Shown one piece after another: positions 8,396 to 19,094 of a stretch of 64,000 nucleotides of DNA. A program made the position numbers and the translations under genes. How positions within the stretch are numbered: position 1 is the stretch's first letter; every line of letters begins with the position of its first letter. This DNA comes from Nitrospira sp. CR1.2 (GTDB lineage: Bacteria; Nitrospirota; Nitrospiria; Nitrospirales; Nitrospiraceae). The stretch is taken from NCBI GenBank assembly GCA_014055495.1, contig WIAG01000014.1, positions 1-64,000 on the forward strand, given 5' to 3'. The notes beneath the pieces are model-generated. The model was not told where the DNA came from, made no database searches, and was given only the letters and a program-made list of their open reading frames with translations.

Positions 8396-9310
8396 ATGCT
8401 ACAAACCAGCGAAAAAATATGGATGGACGGCAAATTTGTCGCGTGGGCCGATGCACACGTTCATGTGCTCACCCATTCACTGCACTATGGCCTGGCAGCC
8501 TTTGAAGGGATCCGGTGCTACAAGGGGCAGAATGGCTCAGCTATTTTCAGATTGCGCGAGCATGTCGATCGGTTATTCGAATCGGCGCATATCGGCCTCA
8601 TGGAAATGCCCTACGACAGGAAGCAACTTACCGAAGCCATCGTCGAGACCGTCCGAGTCAACAAGCTGGAGGCCTGTTACATTCGTCCGTTGGTGTATAT
8701 CGGCTACGGCGCGATGGGTCTCTACCCTGGTGAGAATCCCATTCAGGTGAGTATTGCCGCGTGGAAGTGGGGGACCTATCTCGGAGATGAGGCGCTCGCG
8801 AAGGGAATTCGAGCCCGCGTGTCTTCGTTTACGCGCCATCATGTCAACGTCTCGATGACTCGCGGGAAGATCTCCGGCTACTATGTCAATTCGATTCTCG
8901 CCAAGCGGGAAGTCAAAGCCGATGGGTACGATGAAGCCATCATGCTGGACCCCGAAGGATATGTCGCAGAAGGTACGGGGGAAAATGTGTTCATTGTGCG
9001 ACGTGGGGTTGTAAAGACTACACCCCTCACCTCGATTCTGGAGGGGATCACGCGGAACTCAATCCTTCAACTGGCCAAAGAGCGTCAGATTCCGGTCGTT
9101 GAGGAGCGATTCACTCGTGACGAGATGTACGTGGCTGAAGAAGTGTTTGTCACCGGAACTGCGGCAGAAATTACGCCGGTGACCGAGATCGATCAGCGGC
9201 GCATCGGTACTGGTACCCCCGGTCCCATCACCAAGACCCTACAAAAGGCATTTTTTGACGTGGTAGGTGGAACAGATCCCGCTCATCGTCACTGGCTGAC
9301 TCCGGTGTAA
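8396..9310 (+). CDS. ilvE: Branched-chain amino acid aminotransferase
   Basis: PLP enzyme (fold type IV) interconverting Leu, Ile and Val with their 2-oxo acids. It starts MLQTSEKIWMDGKFVAW and contains HYGLAAFEGIRCY, IRPLVYIGYGAMGL and an AEGTGENVFIV block. K170 (in ILAKREV) fits the PLP lysine. 304 residues is the usual length. No Shine-Dalgarno sequence precedes the ATG and a promoter ends seven bases upstream, so the mRNA is probably leaderless. The gene stands alone, divergent from rplU. Confidence 0.95.
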   Translation: MLQTSEKIWMDGKFVAWADAHVHVLTHSLHYGLAAFEGIRCYKGQNGSAIFRLREHVDRLFESAHIGLMEMPYDRKQLTEAIVETVRVNKLEACYIRPLVYIGYGAMGLYPGENPIQVSIAAWKWGTYLGDEALAKGIRARVSSFTRHHVNVSMTRGKISGYYVNSILAKREVKADGYDEAIMLDPEGYVAEGTGENVFIVRRGVVKTTPLTSILEGITRNSILQLAKERQIPVVEERFTRDEMYVAEEVFVTGTAAEITPVTEIDQRRIGTGTPGPITKTLQKAFFDVVGGTDPAHRHWLTPV

Positions 9311-9676
9311 CTCTCTCTCGGAAGGTCTCTTCCCTTAACGCCAAGAGTGCCTGCATCTTGGCTGCACCGTCATCCCACGCCTTCGATTCACGCATCTTCG
9401 GTACAGACGGGGGCTGGTCACGCGCTCCCGTCCCTTCATAAGAAAGAGACGTCATGACTGTGAGGGTACTCCTCACGGAGGTATGCCAGAATTTCCCCCC
9501 CTCGGTCGCCTGTTTCGGAGCACCCCTGCCGATTATTCTGCGACATGCAGTGTGTCCATTCCAGCGAACCGACGTGTGATCGCTGGTCTGCAGCCACTGC
9601 TGACGATGGCGCATGGGATCACGAAATGGCTCGTGAGTCGAGCGAGGGAGAGATTGCAAGAGAGGAACTGAGAAGG
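9311..9676. other. Gene-poor stretch between ilvE and secG
   Basis: 366 bp between two convergent genes with no feature I can name. A minus-strand frame is open through 9228-9659; an ATG at 9455 would give a 75-residue charged product, but it runs into the ilvE 3' end and shows no known motif. A perfect hairpin, GTGAGG (9460-9465) and CCTCAC (9471-9476), lies just upstream of that ATG. I found no tRNA, SRP RNA or clear terminator. Confidence 0.4.
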
Positions 9677-10030
9677 TTAGTGGGAGCCTTCGCCGGAAGA
9701 ATGCGATTCCTTCGCTGGAGCGGGGGTGCTGTCGGTGGATGTCGAGCTGGGAGCCGTTGCAGCCGGTTTCTTGTTCAAGTCAATGACGGTGGAGGAGAAG
9801 CTTCGATCTTTGGCCAGGATGGCCAGTGACAACGAGGTGAACATGAACACGAAGGCGGTGATCACCGTAAACTTGCTCAAGAAATTCGCCGGGCCTCGGC
9901 TGCCGAACACAGTTTGGCTGGAACCCCCAAAGGCTGCACCAATTTCGGCGCCCTTCCCCGATTGCAGCAGAATCGCGCCAATCATGAGCAGGCAAACGAT
10001 GACATGAACAATGATAAGCAGGGTGTACAT
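9677..10030 (-). CDS. secG: Preprotein translocase subunit SecG
   Basis: Small inner-membrane subunit of SecYEG. From MYTLLIIVHVIVC the protein has two membrane helices flanking LLQSGKGAEIGAAFGGSSQTVFGSRG, the family signature. A Ser/Thr/Pro/Ala-rich tail of about 35 residues ends in SHSSGEGSH. I chose the ATG at 10030 (117 residues), which begins exactly at the first helix; the frame extends upstream only into tpiA. It starts five bases after the tpiA stop and has no clear Shine-Dalgarno site, so translation is probably coupled to tpiA. Confidence 0.93.
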   Translation of the reverse strand: MYTLLIIVHVIVCLLMIGAILLQSGKGAEIGAAFGGSSQTVFGSRGPANFLSKFTVITAFVFMFTSLSLAILAKDRSFSSTVIDLNKKPAATAPSSTSTDSTPAPAKESHSSGEGSH

Positions 10031-10035
10031 ATTGT

Positions 10036-10818
10036 TTACGAGGTCGTGGTGGGCTTGGACCCGATAGCGACCTTGGCGAGTGTAGCAAAAGAGAGGGGAT
10101 CTAAACAAGCCCCGCCGACTAAGGCCCCGTCGATTTCTTCGAACGAGAGAAAGTCAGCGATGTTCTGCGGTGTGACGCTGCCGCCGTACAATATTCGCAA
10201 GCCCTGGGCTGTGGCTGGTCCGCCCAATTCGCCTATGATGCGACGAATCTCGCGATGGACCGGCACGGTTTGCTGGGGGGTCGCAGCCCGTCCGGTTCCA
10301 ATCGCCCATACCGGCTCATAGGCGATCGTGACGGCAGCCAGTCCCGGGCCATCGACTCCCGCGAGTCCGGCACGCAGCTGTCGTTCAATGACGGGCCCGG
10401 TGTGACCGGTATCACGCTCCTGCAGCGTTTCGCCCACGCAGAGAATCGGCTTGAGTCCATGTCGAAGGGCCGCCAGCACTTTTCTGTTCGTCCAGGTATC
10501 CTGGTCCCCAAAGTACTGGCGGCGTTCAGAATGACCGACCAGGACGAACTCACAGCCGAGGTCCTTGAGCATAGGGCCCGAGACTTCGCCGGTGAAGGCT
10601 CCCTTGTCTTCCCAATGCAGGTTTTGGGCTCCAAGGAGAAACGCCGGGCCGGAAACGAGGGCGCCACGTGTGGCCTGCAAGGCTGTGAACGGCGGCGTGA
10701 TCCCGACCTGAATTCCCTCAATGTCGGACAGTTCCTGCTGGAGGCGATGGACAAAAGCCACAGCTTCCGTGGCCGTCTTGTTCATTTTCCAATTGCCGAC
10801 GATGAAGCGTGTTCTCAC
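10036..10818 (-). CDS. tpiA: Triosephosphate isomerase
   Basis: Interconverts dihydroxyacetone phosphate and glyceraldehyde 3-phosphate. GNWKMNKT, VGHSERR (catalytic His) and AYEPVWAIGTG (catalytic Glu) are intact, and the phosphate loop LYGGSV is near the end. 260 residues is normal. It lies 36 bp after pgk and ahead of secG in the gap operon. Confidence 0.98.
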   Translation of the reverse strand: MRTRFIVGNWKMNKTATEAVAFVHRLQQELSDIEGIQVGITPPFTALQATRGALVSGPAFLLGAQNLHWEDKGAFTGEVSGPMLKDLGCEFVLVGHSERRQYFGDQDTWTNRKVLAALRHGLKPILCVGETLQERDTGHTGPVIERQLRAGLAGVDGPGLAAVTIAYEPVWAIGTGRAATPQQTVPVHREIRRIIGELGGPATAQGLRILYGGSVTPQNIADFLSFEEIDGALVGGACLDPLSFATLAKVAIGSKPTTTS

Positions 10819-10854
10819 GAAGCCTCTATCGGGAAGGGCGGACGAAGGATATCG

Positions 10855-12054
10855 TTACGCCTGCCGGTTGGGAAGGGCTGCGAGCCCAGGGAGGGTTTTC
10901 CCTTCGAGCAGCTCCAGCGCGGCCCCACCACCGGTCGAGATGAACGAGATGCTTTCAGATTCCCCGGCACGATGGATGGCAAGAGCCGTTTCACCGCCGC
11001 CGACGATGGTCAATGCATAGGCATTTGCGACCGAATGGGCCATGGCCAGCGTCCCTCGCGCAAAGGCGTCCACCTCAAACATGCCCATGGGACCGTTCCA
11101 CAGAATGGTCTTGGCATCCTGGACGGCTTCCGAAAACAGTTTGACCGAGGCCGGACCGATATCCAGTCCGTACCAGCCTTTGGGGATTTCTTGAACCGGA
11201 ACGATCTTGGTTTCGGCCCCCGGTTCGCGGCTCGCGGCGACCACGCAGTCCACCGGCAGGTAGAATTTGACGCCGCTGGAAAAGGCGTGGTCCTGTACCC
11301 CTTTGGCGAAATCGAGCATGTCGTTTTCAACGAGGGACTGGCCGATCTCCAGTCCCATCGCCTTCAAAAAGGTAAAGGCCATGCCTCCGCCGATAATGAC
11401 CTTGTCGACTTTCTTGCCGAGGTTCTCGATCACGCCGATTTTGCCTGATACCTTGGCCCCGCCGAGAATGGCCACAAAGGGCCGCACCGGATTTTCCACG
11501 GCTCCTTCGAGATACTCGATTTCCTTCTTGAGCAGATAGCCGGCCGCTGCCTCGGGAATGTATTGTGTGATGCCGACCGTGGAGGCATGAGCCCGGTGCG
11601 CCGCGCCGAAGGCGTCGTTGATGTAGACATCCGCGAGTGAGGCGAGTGCCTTGGAAAATACTTCGTCGTTCTTCTCCTCTTCGGGGTGGAACCGGAGATT
11701 TTCCAACAACATGACATCGCCTGGTTGCATTTTGGCAACGAGGCCTTCGACGGCGGCGCCGATGCAGTCAGGAGCAAACGTCACTTCTTTGCCCAGCAAG
11801 CGCTGGAGGCGTTTGGCAACCGGAGCCAGGCTGAATTTCGGATCGAATTTCCCTTTCGGCCTGCCGAGGTGCGAGCACAGGATGACCTTCGCTCCCTCGT
11901 CAACGGCGCGGTTGATGGTGGGAAGCGTTGATCGGATCCTCGTGTCGTCGGTAATCTGCAACGAATCATCGAGCGGGACATTGTAGTCGGCGCGAATAAT
12001 CACGCGCTTGCCGCGAAGTTGAAGGTCTTCGATAATCCGTTTGCGAATATTCAT
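10855..12054 (-). CDS. pgk: Phosphoglycerate kinase
   Basis: Transfers phosphate between 1,3-bisphosphoglycerate and ADP. RADYNVPLDD and SHLGRPKG at the N-terminus, LLENLRF in the middle, and the C-terminal nucleotide site WNGPMGMFE and ISTGGGA are all present. 399 residues is standard. It follows gap by 96 bp on the same strand. In an autotroph using the reductive TCA cycle it would serve mainly gluconeogenesis; that is inference. Confidence 0.98.
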   Translation of the reverse strand: MNIRKRIIEDLQLRGKRVIIRADYNVPLDDSLQITDDTRIRSTLPTINRAVDEGAKVILCSHLGRPKGKFDPKFSLAPVAKRLQRLLGKEVTFAPDCIGAAVEGLVAKMQPGDVMLLENLRFHPEEEKNDEVFSKALASLADVYINDAFGAAHRAHASTVGITQYIPEAAAGYLLKKEIEYLEGAVENPVRPFVAILGGAKVSGKIGVIENLGKKVDKVIIGGGMAFTFLKAMGLEIGQSLVENDMLDFAKGVQDHAFSSGVKFYLPVDCVVAASREPGAETKIVPVQEIPKGWYGLDIGPASVKLFSEAVQDAKTILWNGPMGMFEVDAFARGTLAMAHSVANAYALTIVGGGETALAIHRAGESESISFISTGGGAALELLEGKTLPGLAALPNRQA

Positions 12055-12150
12055 GGCAGAGCCTCACTCCTTTTCCGGGTGTTCCGCGCCGGTTGCTGGC
12101 AGCTCCGGCCCGTGCTGCACGTCAGAAAAGCGCGCTGTGGGGGAGTCGGT

Positions 12151-13170
<1,020 letters not shown>

Positions 13171-13209
13171 TCAAGAAGTAGACGGGTTGAACTGAGTGAG
13201 TCTGGGGGG

Positions 13210-13238
13210 ATAGTACTGACCGACTTTCTGTGTGTCAA
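13210..13238 (-). promoter_or_regulatory. Predicted sigma-70 promoter of gap-pgk-tpiA-secG
   Basis: Minus strand: perfect TTGACA (13238-13233), a 17-nt spacer and TACTAT (13215-13210). The leader to the gap ATG would be about 45 nt. The -35 lies inside the short inverted repeat GTGTG-tcaag-CACAC, a possible operator. Confidence 0.7.
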
Positions 13239-13271
13239 GCACACAAAAAGAGGGAAGGCCGGTGGATATTG

Positions 13272-13287
13272 GCGAAGCGGGCTTCGC
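13272..13287. repeat. Perfect 7-bp inverted repeat in the gap/mutS2 intergenic region
   Basis: GCGAAGC-gg-GCTTCGC, between the divergent genes gap and mutS2, upstream of the gap promoter. It may be a regulator binding site or a cruciform; nothing in the sequence decides this. Confidence 0.5.
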
Positions 13288-13377
13288 GGAATCAGTGGAA
13301 GGTCGGCCTGTCTTGTTGTCGGTGCACGTGGTCCGGTAGAGTCTGGTCCCTGAACATCCATCGAGAGTTGGAACCAG

Positions 13378-15810
13378 ATGCCATCTGAATCCTTGCAGAT
13401 CGAGGCGGGAAATGTGCTTGAGTGGGGGACGTTATTGGACCATCTGGCGTCCTACGCTCAGTCGACGGTCGGCGCAGAGGGTTGCCGCGCGATGGTATTG
13501 GAGCAGGACGTTGCGCAGGCCCGTATCCGGCAGGCGGAAACCACAGACATGATACGCTTGCGTGACGGTACCGATCCCTTCCCGGTGCTTCGATTCCCGG
13601 ATGTGTCGGAGTGGTTGGGGCGGGTCGCAAAAGGCGCCGCCTTGGAGGCGCATGAGTTGCGAGACATCGCGCTCGTTCTGGAAGTCATCGAGGACGTGCA
13701 GCGCTATCTCCTCCGCCATCAGGTTGATGCGCCCATGGTGAGCGCCCTCGTGTCGGAATTAGGGCCGGTGAGCGAATATCGCCGGCTTTCGGTTGCGCTG
13801 AAGGGCGCGATCGAGCCGGACGGGTCGATACGGGAATCGGCCAGCCCTGAGTTGCACCGTTTGATGCAACGTGCCACCGACCTCAAGCAGCAAATGCGGC
13901 ATCGCCTCGATCAAATCCTGCGGTCGCGCCGCTATGAGGAGGTTTTGCAGGAACAGTACTTCGCCCAGCGCGAAGGGCGGTATGTGGTTCCGATCAAGGC
14001 CGAGATGCAGGGGCGGGTCCCCGGCATCGTGCACGACGTGTCCTCGAGCGGCGCCACGCTTTTCCTGGAGCCGCGCGAACTGGTAGACCTGAATAACGCG
14101 ATTAAGGTGGTGGATTTGGACGTCGAGCGCGAGGTACGTCGTATCTTGCGCGAGCTCTCGGCCCTAGTGGCGCCTCACCAACCGGCACTTGCCGGGACGG
14201 TGGAGGTGCTCGGTCGCCTGGATGCCATCTCTGCGAAGGCTGCGCTGAGTCGGCGTTTGCACGCCTGCCCCCCGCGTCTCAATGATCAAGGGCGCATTGT
14301 GCTCAAGCAGGCCCGTCACCCGTTTCTCGTGCTGACGAAGGAGCAGGTGGTGCCCAATGACCTGGCATTTGATGAAACCGTGCGGGTGCTGATCATCTCC
14401 GGCCCCAACACGGGAGGAAAAACCGTCACGCTGAAGTGGCTTGGCCTCTTCGCCTTGATGGTGCGCTGCGGGCTGCATCTTCCCTGTGCGCCGGAGTCGG
14501 AGATGGCGGTCTTTCCATCGGTGTATGCCGACATCGGCGATGCGCAAGACCTGGCGCGAGATCTGTCCAGCTTTTCGGCCCATATTACCCAGATGGTGCA
14601 GTTGCTCAGTGAGGTGTCCGACGGAGCCGGCACTGCCGATCGGCCTCCGACAGCGCCTCCTTCACGTGCCCTGGTCCTGCTGGATGAGCCGGTAACCTCC
14701 ACCGATCCCACCGAAGGGGCGGCGCTGGCAAGCGCCTTACTCTGTCGGCTGGCCGAGGCGGGGGTGAAAGTCGTGGCCACGACCCACTACAGCGTCCTGA
14801 AAGGGTTAGCGCAAGAGCGACCGGGGTTTGCCAATGCGAGCGTCGAATTCAATATTGAGACCCTGTCTCCTACCTATCGATTGATCACGGGCCAGCCGGG
14901 CGGCTCTGCCGCGATTGAAATTGCCGGGCGGCTCGGGATGGATCAGGCGTTGCTGGATGATGCCCGAGCGCGGCTTCAAGGGGATACCCGGGTGCTGGAG
15001 ACCCTGTTGAATGATCTGCAGGACAAACAACGACGGTTGAGCGAGGACCGTGCGGCGGCGGCGGCGGCCAGACAGGGCGCTGAACTGGCTTCCCAGGAAG
15101 CCCACGAGTTGCTGACCCTGCTGCGTGAGTCTGAACGAGACGAACGGCAGGGCCTGAAGAAAAAGTTGTCGCAGGAATTTCAACGCGCCCGCGCCGCGGT
15201 GCAGGCGACGATCGATGATCTCAAGCGCGATCAAAAACTGCTCAAAGCCAAGGAGACTAAAGTCCGGCTGGTTGAATTGGAACAGGAGGTTCGGCGTGAG
15301 GTGGAAGAGCCCGAGGGGCCGATTCCGGTCGATCAGCTTGCCGCCGGGGATCCGGTGGAAGTCGTCGGCTTGGGGATGACGGGCACGTTGCTGGAAGCGC
15401 CTCAAGGGAAAAAGCGGGTGCGGTTGAAAGTCGGTGAGGGTGAGATTCTCGCGAATGTGGCCAGCCTGGTGGGTGTTGCCAAGCCTCAGCAGGCGGCGCG
15501 CCGTGAGCCGGTCAAGGCGAGTTCGGCTCCACCCAGGCGTACCAGTCACACACTTGCGACCGAAGATATTCAGGAAACCTTGGACGTGCGCGGCCAAGCG
15601 GCCGCTGATGCGCTGGATGTTGTGGTGGCCGGCCTTGATCGTGCTGTTCTCGGTGGAAGCCCGTTTGTTCGTATTATCCACGGGCACGGAACGGGTCGGC
15701 TGAGGACCGCCCTGCGGGCATACCTGAAGGCCTCTCCCTACGTCGTCGCGTTTAGGCCGGGTGATCGTGCCGAGGGTGGCGACGGGGTGACGATCGTGGA
15801 GTTGCGATAA
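13378..15810 (+). CDS. mutS2: Endonuclease MutS2
   Basis: MutS-family ATPase with a C-terminal Smr nuclease domain. Known members suppress homologous recombination or act on stalled ribosomes. The N-terminal helical/clamp region leads to the ATPase with Walker A GPNTGGKTVTLK and Walker B LVLLDEP. A charged coiled coil (about 530-640) follows, and the Smr domain carries LDVRG and IIHGHGTGRLR. The mismatch-recognition domain of MutS is absent, as expected for MutS2. 810 residues is slightly long. Start at the ATG at 13378. A GC-rich stem (CCCCC...GGGGG) right after the stop has no T-run. Confidence 0.96.
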   Translation: MPSESLQIEAGNVLEWGTLLDHLASYAQSTVGAEGCRAMVLEQDVAQARIRQAETTDMIRLRDGTDPFPVLRFPDVSEWLGRVAKGAALEAHELRDIALVLEVIEDVQRYLLRHQVDAPMVSALVSELGPVSEYRRLSVALKGAIEPDGSIRESASPELHRLMQRATDLKQQMRHRLDQILRSRRYEEVLQEQYFAQREGRYVVPIKAEMQGRVPGIVHDVSSSGATLFLEPRELVDLNNAIKVVDLDVEREVRRILRELSALVAPHQPALAGTVEVLGRLDAISAKAALSRRLHACPPRLNDQGRIVLKQARHPFLVLTKEQVVPNDLAFDETVRVLIISGPNTGGKTVTLKWLGLFALMVRCGLHLPCAPESEMAVFPSVYADIGDAQDLARDLSSFSAHITQMVQLLSEVSDGAGTADRPPTAPPSRALVLLDEPVTSTDPTEGAALASALLCRLAEAGVKVVATTHYSVLKGLAQERPGFANASVEFNIETLSPTYRLITGQPGGSAAIEIAGRLGMDQALLDDARARLQGDTRVLETLLNDLQDKQRRLSEDRAAAAAARQGAELASQEAHELLTLLRESERDERQGLKKKLSQEFQRARAAVQATIDDLKRDQKLLKAKETKVRLVELEQEVRREVEEPEGPIPVDQLAAGDPVEVVGLGMTGTLLEAPQGKKRVRLKVGEGEILANVASLVGVAKPQQAARREPVKASSAPPRRTSHTLATEDIQETLDVRGQAAADALDVVVAGLDRAVLGGSPFVRIIHGHGTGRLRTALRAYLKASPYVVAFRPGDRAEGGDGVTIVELR

Positions 15811-16020
15811 CCCCCGCGGACCGTGGCAGGGGGGCTATGTTCGATGCCTGAAGTTTTGTATGCTGAAGGGGTACTGTGTGTCGATGTCTGCATGCCGCAG
15901 GGCATGTGGAGCATGAGTTGACGTAACCCACATTGCGTCGGGATCGGGGCTTCGCCGGGCCGCACACAACGCTTGGCTGAGACTGCCGGTCAAGCCGCAA
16001 CCTACCCATGGCCTGCCGTC

Positions 16021-18327
16021 ATGCGCCAGCGGGTCGGTCTTCAAAGTTTGGTCACCCTCTCAGTCCTCGCCGTGGGGCTGGTCTCCGGCACGGTGGGGCT
16101 CGCCTATGCCTACTGGCATGCCCGACAATCTCTCCAGACCACCGTCGGGATCACGTTTCAAGAAATCGCCCGTCAGAGTGCCGACAAAGCCGCCTTATTG
16201 CTCACCGGAGAAATTGAATGGGTGCAGCGACTTGCTGCGCTTCCCGATCTTCGTGCCTCGGTGGAAGGGGCCGTGTCGCCGGATCAGGCGGCTCTGCAGG
16301 TTGAGCGGTGGCGCGAAGCGCAGCATGGCTATTTTCATGCCCTGGCCATCGTGCGGACGGATGGGCGACTGGTCGGAGGCCGGTCGAGTGATGCCGTCCG
16401 AGGATTTTATGTGAGGCAGCCGTGGTGGCTGATGGTCGTGGAGGAGGGACATTCGTGGGCGGGACCCCTCACGGTCGACGACGAGGGACATGGGTATTGG
16501 GAAGTTGCGGTTCCAATCGGCGAGCGGGGTGGGCCGGTCCGTGGAGTCCTCAAGGTCGTCATCGGGACGGATCGCATCCTGTCTTCGATCCTCGGGAGCC
16601 GGATCGGTCGAACAGGCCACATGATGCTGTTGGACGATCACGGCGCGATCCTGGCCTGCTCCGCGCTGGCGCCAAACCTCCATATGCCGCTTCCGGCGAG
16701 TGTGACGCAGTGGAATGCCGAGGGCTCAGCTGCTCGATGGGCACGGGTCGATCAGGATAGTCACGGCCGCCAGGGAAGTATCGTTGGAATGGCCCCTGTC
16801 GTGCTGTCGGCTCAGGCGGTGCGTGCACCGGCCTGGTCTATTCTCGTGCAGCAAGATCCCATTGAGACATTCGAGCCATTGGCGGTCCTGCTCGGCAAGC
16901 TTGGCGCATTCTGGATCGGAACGAGCGTGTTTATGGTGTGGCTGCGTTGGAGACTGGGGCGGCGAATTGTGCGCCCTCTTGGAATCCTGATCCAGCGCGT
17001 CAATCGGATGGCCGAAGGCGGAACCCCTGTCACGTTGCCGGTTTCGTCCCCCCGCCAGGTGTGCGATATTGAGGAGATCGATCGGCTTGCAGCAAGTTTC
17101 GATGATCTGACTCAACGATTGGAATCGGCATCGCTGGCCAAGGAACAATATGTTCGAAGGCTCGAACAGGCCAATGTCGATCTGGCCACGTCTGAGGAGC
17201 ACTATCGTCTGCTCTGGGATCACTCGGTCGATACCAAAATCCTGGTCGATCCCTTTGGGGTGGTGCAGGCCGTGAATCGACGTGGCGAGGTAACGCTTGG
17301 CCGATCGGCATCGAGTCTCGTTCATTGTCCGGTCATCGACGTTGTGGCGGAGGCCGAGCGGGCCCGTCTGCTGGCACAACTGCATCTGGTGATCGAGAGC
17401 GGTGGGGAGGTGTCGGTCGGGCTGATGCGTGTGCCGATAGCTGGGGGTGAATTGACGATGGAGATCGACTGCGTGCCGGTCACAAAGTCAGGCCGCATCG
17501 AGTCCATCATGGTGCAGCTTCGTGATTTGACGGAGCAGAAAACGCTCGAGCAGCAATTGCTCCGATCCGAACGGCTCGCGTCGTTGAGCCAATTTGCCTC
17601 CATGTTTGCGCATGACATTCGAAATCCTCTGGCCGGTATCAAGAAAACGCTCGAATGGCTCAGCGGGCGTCCGGAGATGACGCAGGACCTGTCTCGACGC
17701 TGCCTGGAAGATTTGCGCTTCACGACGGATCTCCTCCTCGGCATGATCAACGACATGTTGGATGTGTATCAGGAGCACTATTCAGGAATCCCGCTGAGTA
17801 CCTCACCGGTGGCCGTCGGCCTGCTGCTGCACGAGACGATGCGGCTCTTTCGTTCCGAGGCGGAAGCGCAGGGGGTGCGGTTCGCGGTGCACCAGCCATC
17901 GGCTGAGGTGTGGATATGGGGGGATGGGCGACGGTTGCAACGGGTGCTGATCAACCTGCTGCATAACGCCCTCAAGTACTCGCCGCCGGAGGGTACGATT
18001 CGCATGACCCTGCAGGTGGAGAATGCGCTACTGTCGAAGGCCGTGCTGCCCGGTGAGTCCCCTTCCGAATCAATGGTGACGATCCGTATCGAGGATGATG
18101 GGCCGGGAATCGCTCCGGAAGATGTGCCCCATGTGTTCGAGATGTTTTTCCGGAAGAAGGACGGACAGGATTACCGGATCGGCCGCGGCCTGGGGCTGCA
18201 TTTCTGTCGTCTCGTGGTCGAGGCCCATGGCGGGCGCATCACGGCCGGCAATCGCCCCGCAGGTGGAGCCGTCTTGACGGTCGCGTTGCCGGTCAGACAG
18301 GAACGGTCATGCCTCTCACCATCCTGA
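16021..18327 (+). CDS. Membrane sensor histidine kinase (dCACHE-HAMP-PAS-HisKA-HATPase)
   Basis: Two-component sensor. TM1 is at about 6-27, followed by a periplasmic sensor domain of about 240 residues that looks like a double CACHE. TM2 is at about 283-303, then HAMP, a PAS domain (about 395-500) and HisKA with FAHDIRNPL (His531). The HATPase has the N box NLLHNALKYS and the glycine boxes DDGPGIAPED and GRGLGLHF. I chose the ATG at 16021 (768 residues) because the first helix begins soon after; a TTG at 15973 would add 16 residues, and neither has a good ribosome site. The last 19 bp overlap the next gene, a NarL-type regulator, its likely partner. The ligand is unknown. Confidence 0.9.
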   Translation: MRQRVGLQSLVTLSVLAVGLVSGTVGLAYAYWHARQSLQTTVGITFQEIARQSADKAALLLTGEIEWVQRLAALPDLRASVEGAVSPDQAALQVERWREAQHGYFHALAIVRTDGRLVGGRSSDAVRGFYVRQPWWLMVVEEGHSWAGPLTVDDEGHGYWEVAVPIGERGGPVRGVLKVVIGTDRILSSILGSRIGRTGHMMLLDDHGAILACSALAPNLHMPLPASVTQWNAEGSAARWARVDQDSHGRQGSIVGMAPVVLSAQAVRAPAWSILVQQDPIETFEPLAVLLGKLGAFWIGTSVFMVWLRWRLGRRIVRPLGILIQRVNRMAEGGTPVTLPVSSPRQVCDIEEIDRLAASFDDLTQRLESASLAKEQYVRRLEQANVDLATSEEHYRLLWDHSVDTKILVDPFGVVQAVNRRGEVTLGRSASSLVHCPVIDVVAEAERARLLAQLHLVIESGGEVSVGLMRVPIAGGELTMEIDCVPVTKSGRIESIMVQLRDLTEQKTLEQQLLRSERLASLSQFASMFAHDIRNPLAGIKKTLEWLSGRPEMTQDLSRRCLEDLRFTTDLLLGMINDMLDVYQEHYSGIPLSTSPVAVGLLLHETMRLFRSEAEAQGVRFAVHQPSAEVWIWGDGRRLQRVLINLLHNALKYSPPEGTIRMTLQVENALLSKAVLPGESPSESMVTIRIEDDGPGIAPEDVPHVFEMFFRKKDGQDYRIGRGLGLHFCRLVVEAHGGRITAGNRPAGGAVLTVALPVRQERSCLSPS

Positions 18328-18953
18328 TCGCCGAAGATCAACGGCTCTTCCGGCAGAGTCTCCGGTTGTTGCTCGAGCATGAGTCCGACATGGTGGTGGT
18401 CGGGGACGCAATGGACGGTCGGCAAGCGTTTGATCTCGCCGTCGAGCACAAGCCGGATATCGTCTTGATGGATGTCGACATGCCGCGGCTGGATGGCATC
18501 ACCGCCACCCGTTTGATCCGCAGCTGTGTGCCGGAGTGCCGGGTGTTGATGTTGTCGGTGCATGACGACGATGCGCGTATCGTCGCTGCCGTGCGGGCCG
18601 GCGCCTGCGGGTATATCTTGAAGGACGCCGACCATCAGGAGTTTCTGCGGATCATCCGTGCGACGTTTCAGGATCTCCCCGTGCGCTCGGCTTACATGCC
18701 GGACGGTTTTGCCAGGAAAGCTCTCTCCATGGCGAGCCGACAGGGCGGGGCGAATCCGGGAGGGCTCTCGCTGTTGACCGATCGTGAGCGGGAAATTCTC
18801 GCCTGCGCCGCCGCCGGGCGCAGCAATAAAGAAATCGCCGACCAACTCTGCGTGTCTCTCGATACCGTCAAAACCCATCTCCATCATACTTACCAAAAGT
18901 TGCAGGTCAGCGGGCGTGTCGAGGCCGTGCTCGTGTATCTCGGCAACGGCTGA
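18309..18953 (+). CDS. Response regulator, NarL/FixJ family
   Basis: DNA-binding partner of the kinase just upstream. The receiver domain has the acidic pair in IAEDQ and D55 (in LMDVDMP) as phosphoacceptor, with K in YILKDA. A LuxR-type helix-turn-helix lies at about 150-210 (LTDREREILACAAAGRSNKEIA, SLDTVKTHLHHTYQKL). 214 residues, ATG start inside the kinase gene. The targets are unknown; the small secreted-protein genes that follow on the same strand are possible candidates by position only. Confidence 0.94.
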   Translation: MPLTILIAEDQRLFRQSLRLLLEHESDMVVVGDAMDGRQAFDLAVEHKPDIVLMDVDMPRLDGITATRLIRSCVPECRVLMLSVHDDDARIVAAVRAGACGYILKDADHQEFLRIIRATFQDLPVRSAYMPDGFARKALSMASRQGGANPGGLSLLTDREREILACAAAGRSNKEIADQLCVSLDTVKTHLHHTYQKLQVSGRVEAVLVYLGNG

Positions 18954-19094
18954 CAGTCGGCCTTTGATCCTGTCTCCTCACCCGAAGGGTGGAGAGAAAA
19001 TCCATCCCCCAGGCAATAGTCCTCGCCTCGACCATCCCGTAGAGTGGGATCGGTTTCACTCGCCGTGTACTTGCCTGAGAGAGGAGGACGCACC

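Noticed and set aside
9228-9659. Possible small gene on the minus strand between secG and ilvE
   Set aside because: Runs into the conserved ilvE 3' end; an internal ATG at 9455 has GAGGAG only 13 bases upstream and no known motif. Kept only as a note in the gene-poor region.
10255-11448. 397-codon plus-strand frame opposite tpiA and pgk
   Set aside because: Antisense to two essential, fully conserved glycolytic genes; no recognisable domain.
15811-15836. Intrinsic terminator after mutS2
   Set aside because: A C5/G5 stem is present right after the stop, but there is no T-run and the next gene is on the same strand.
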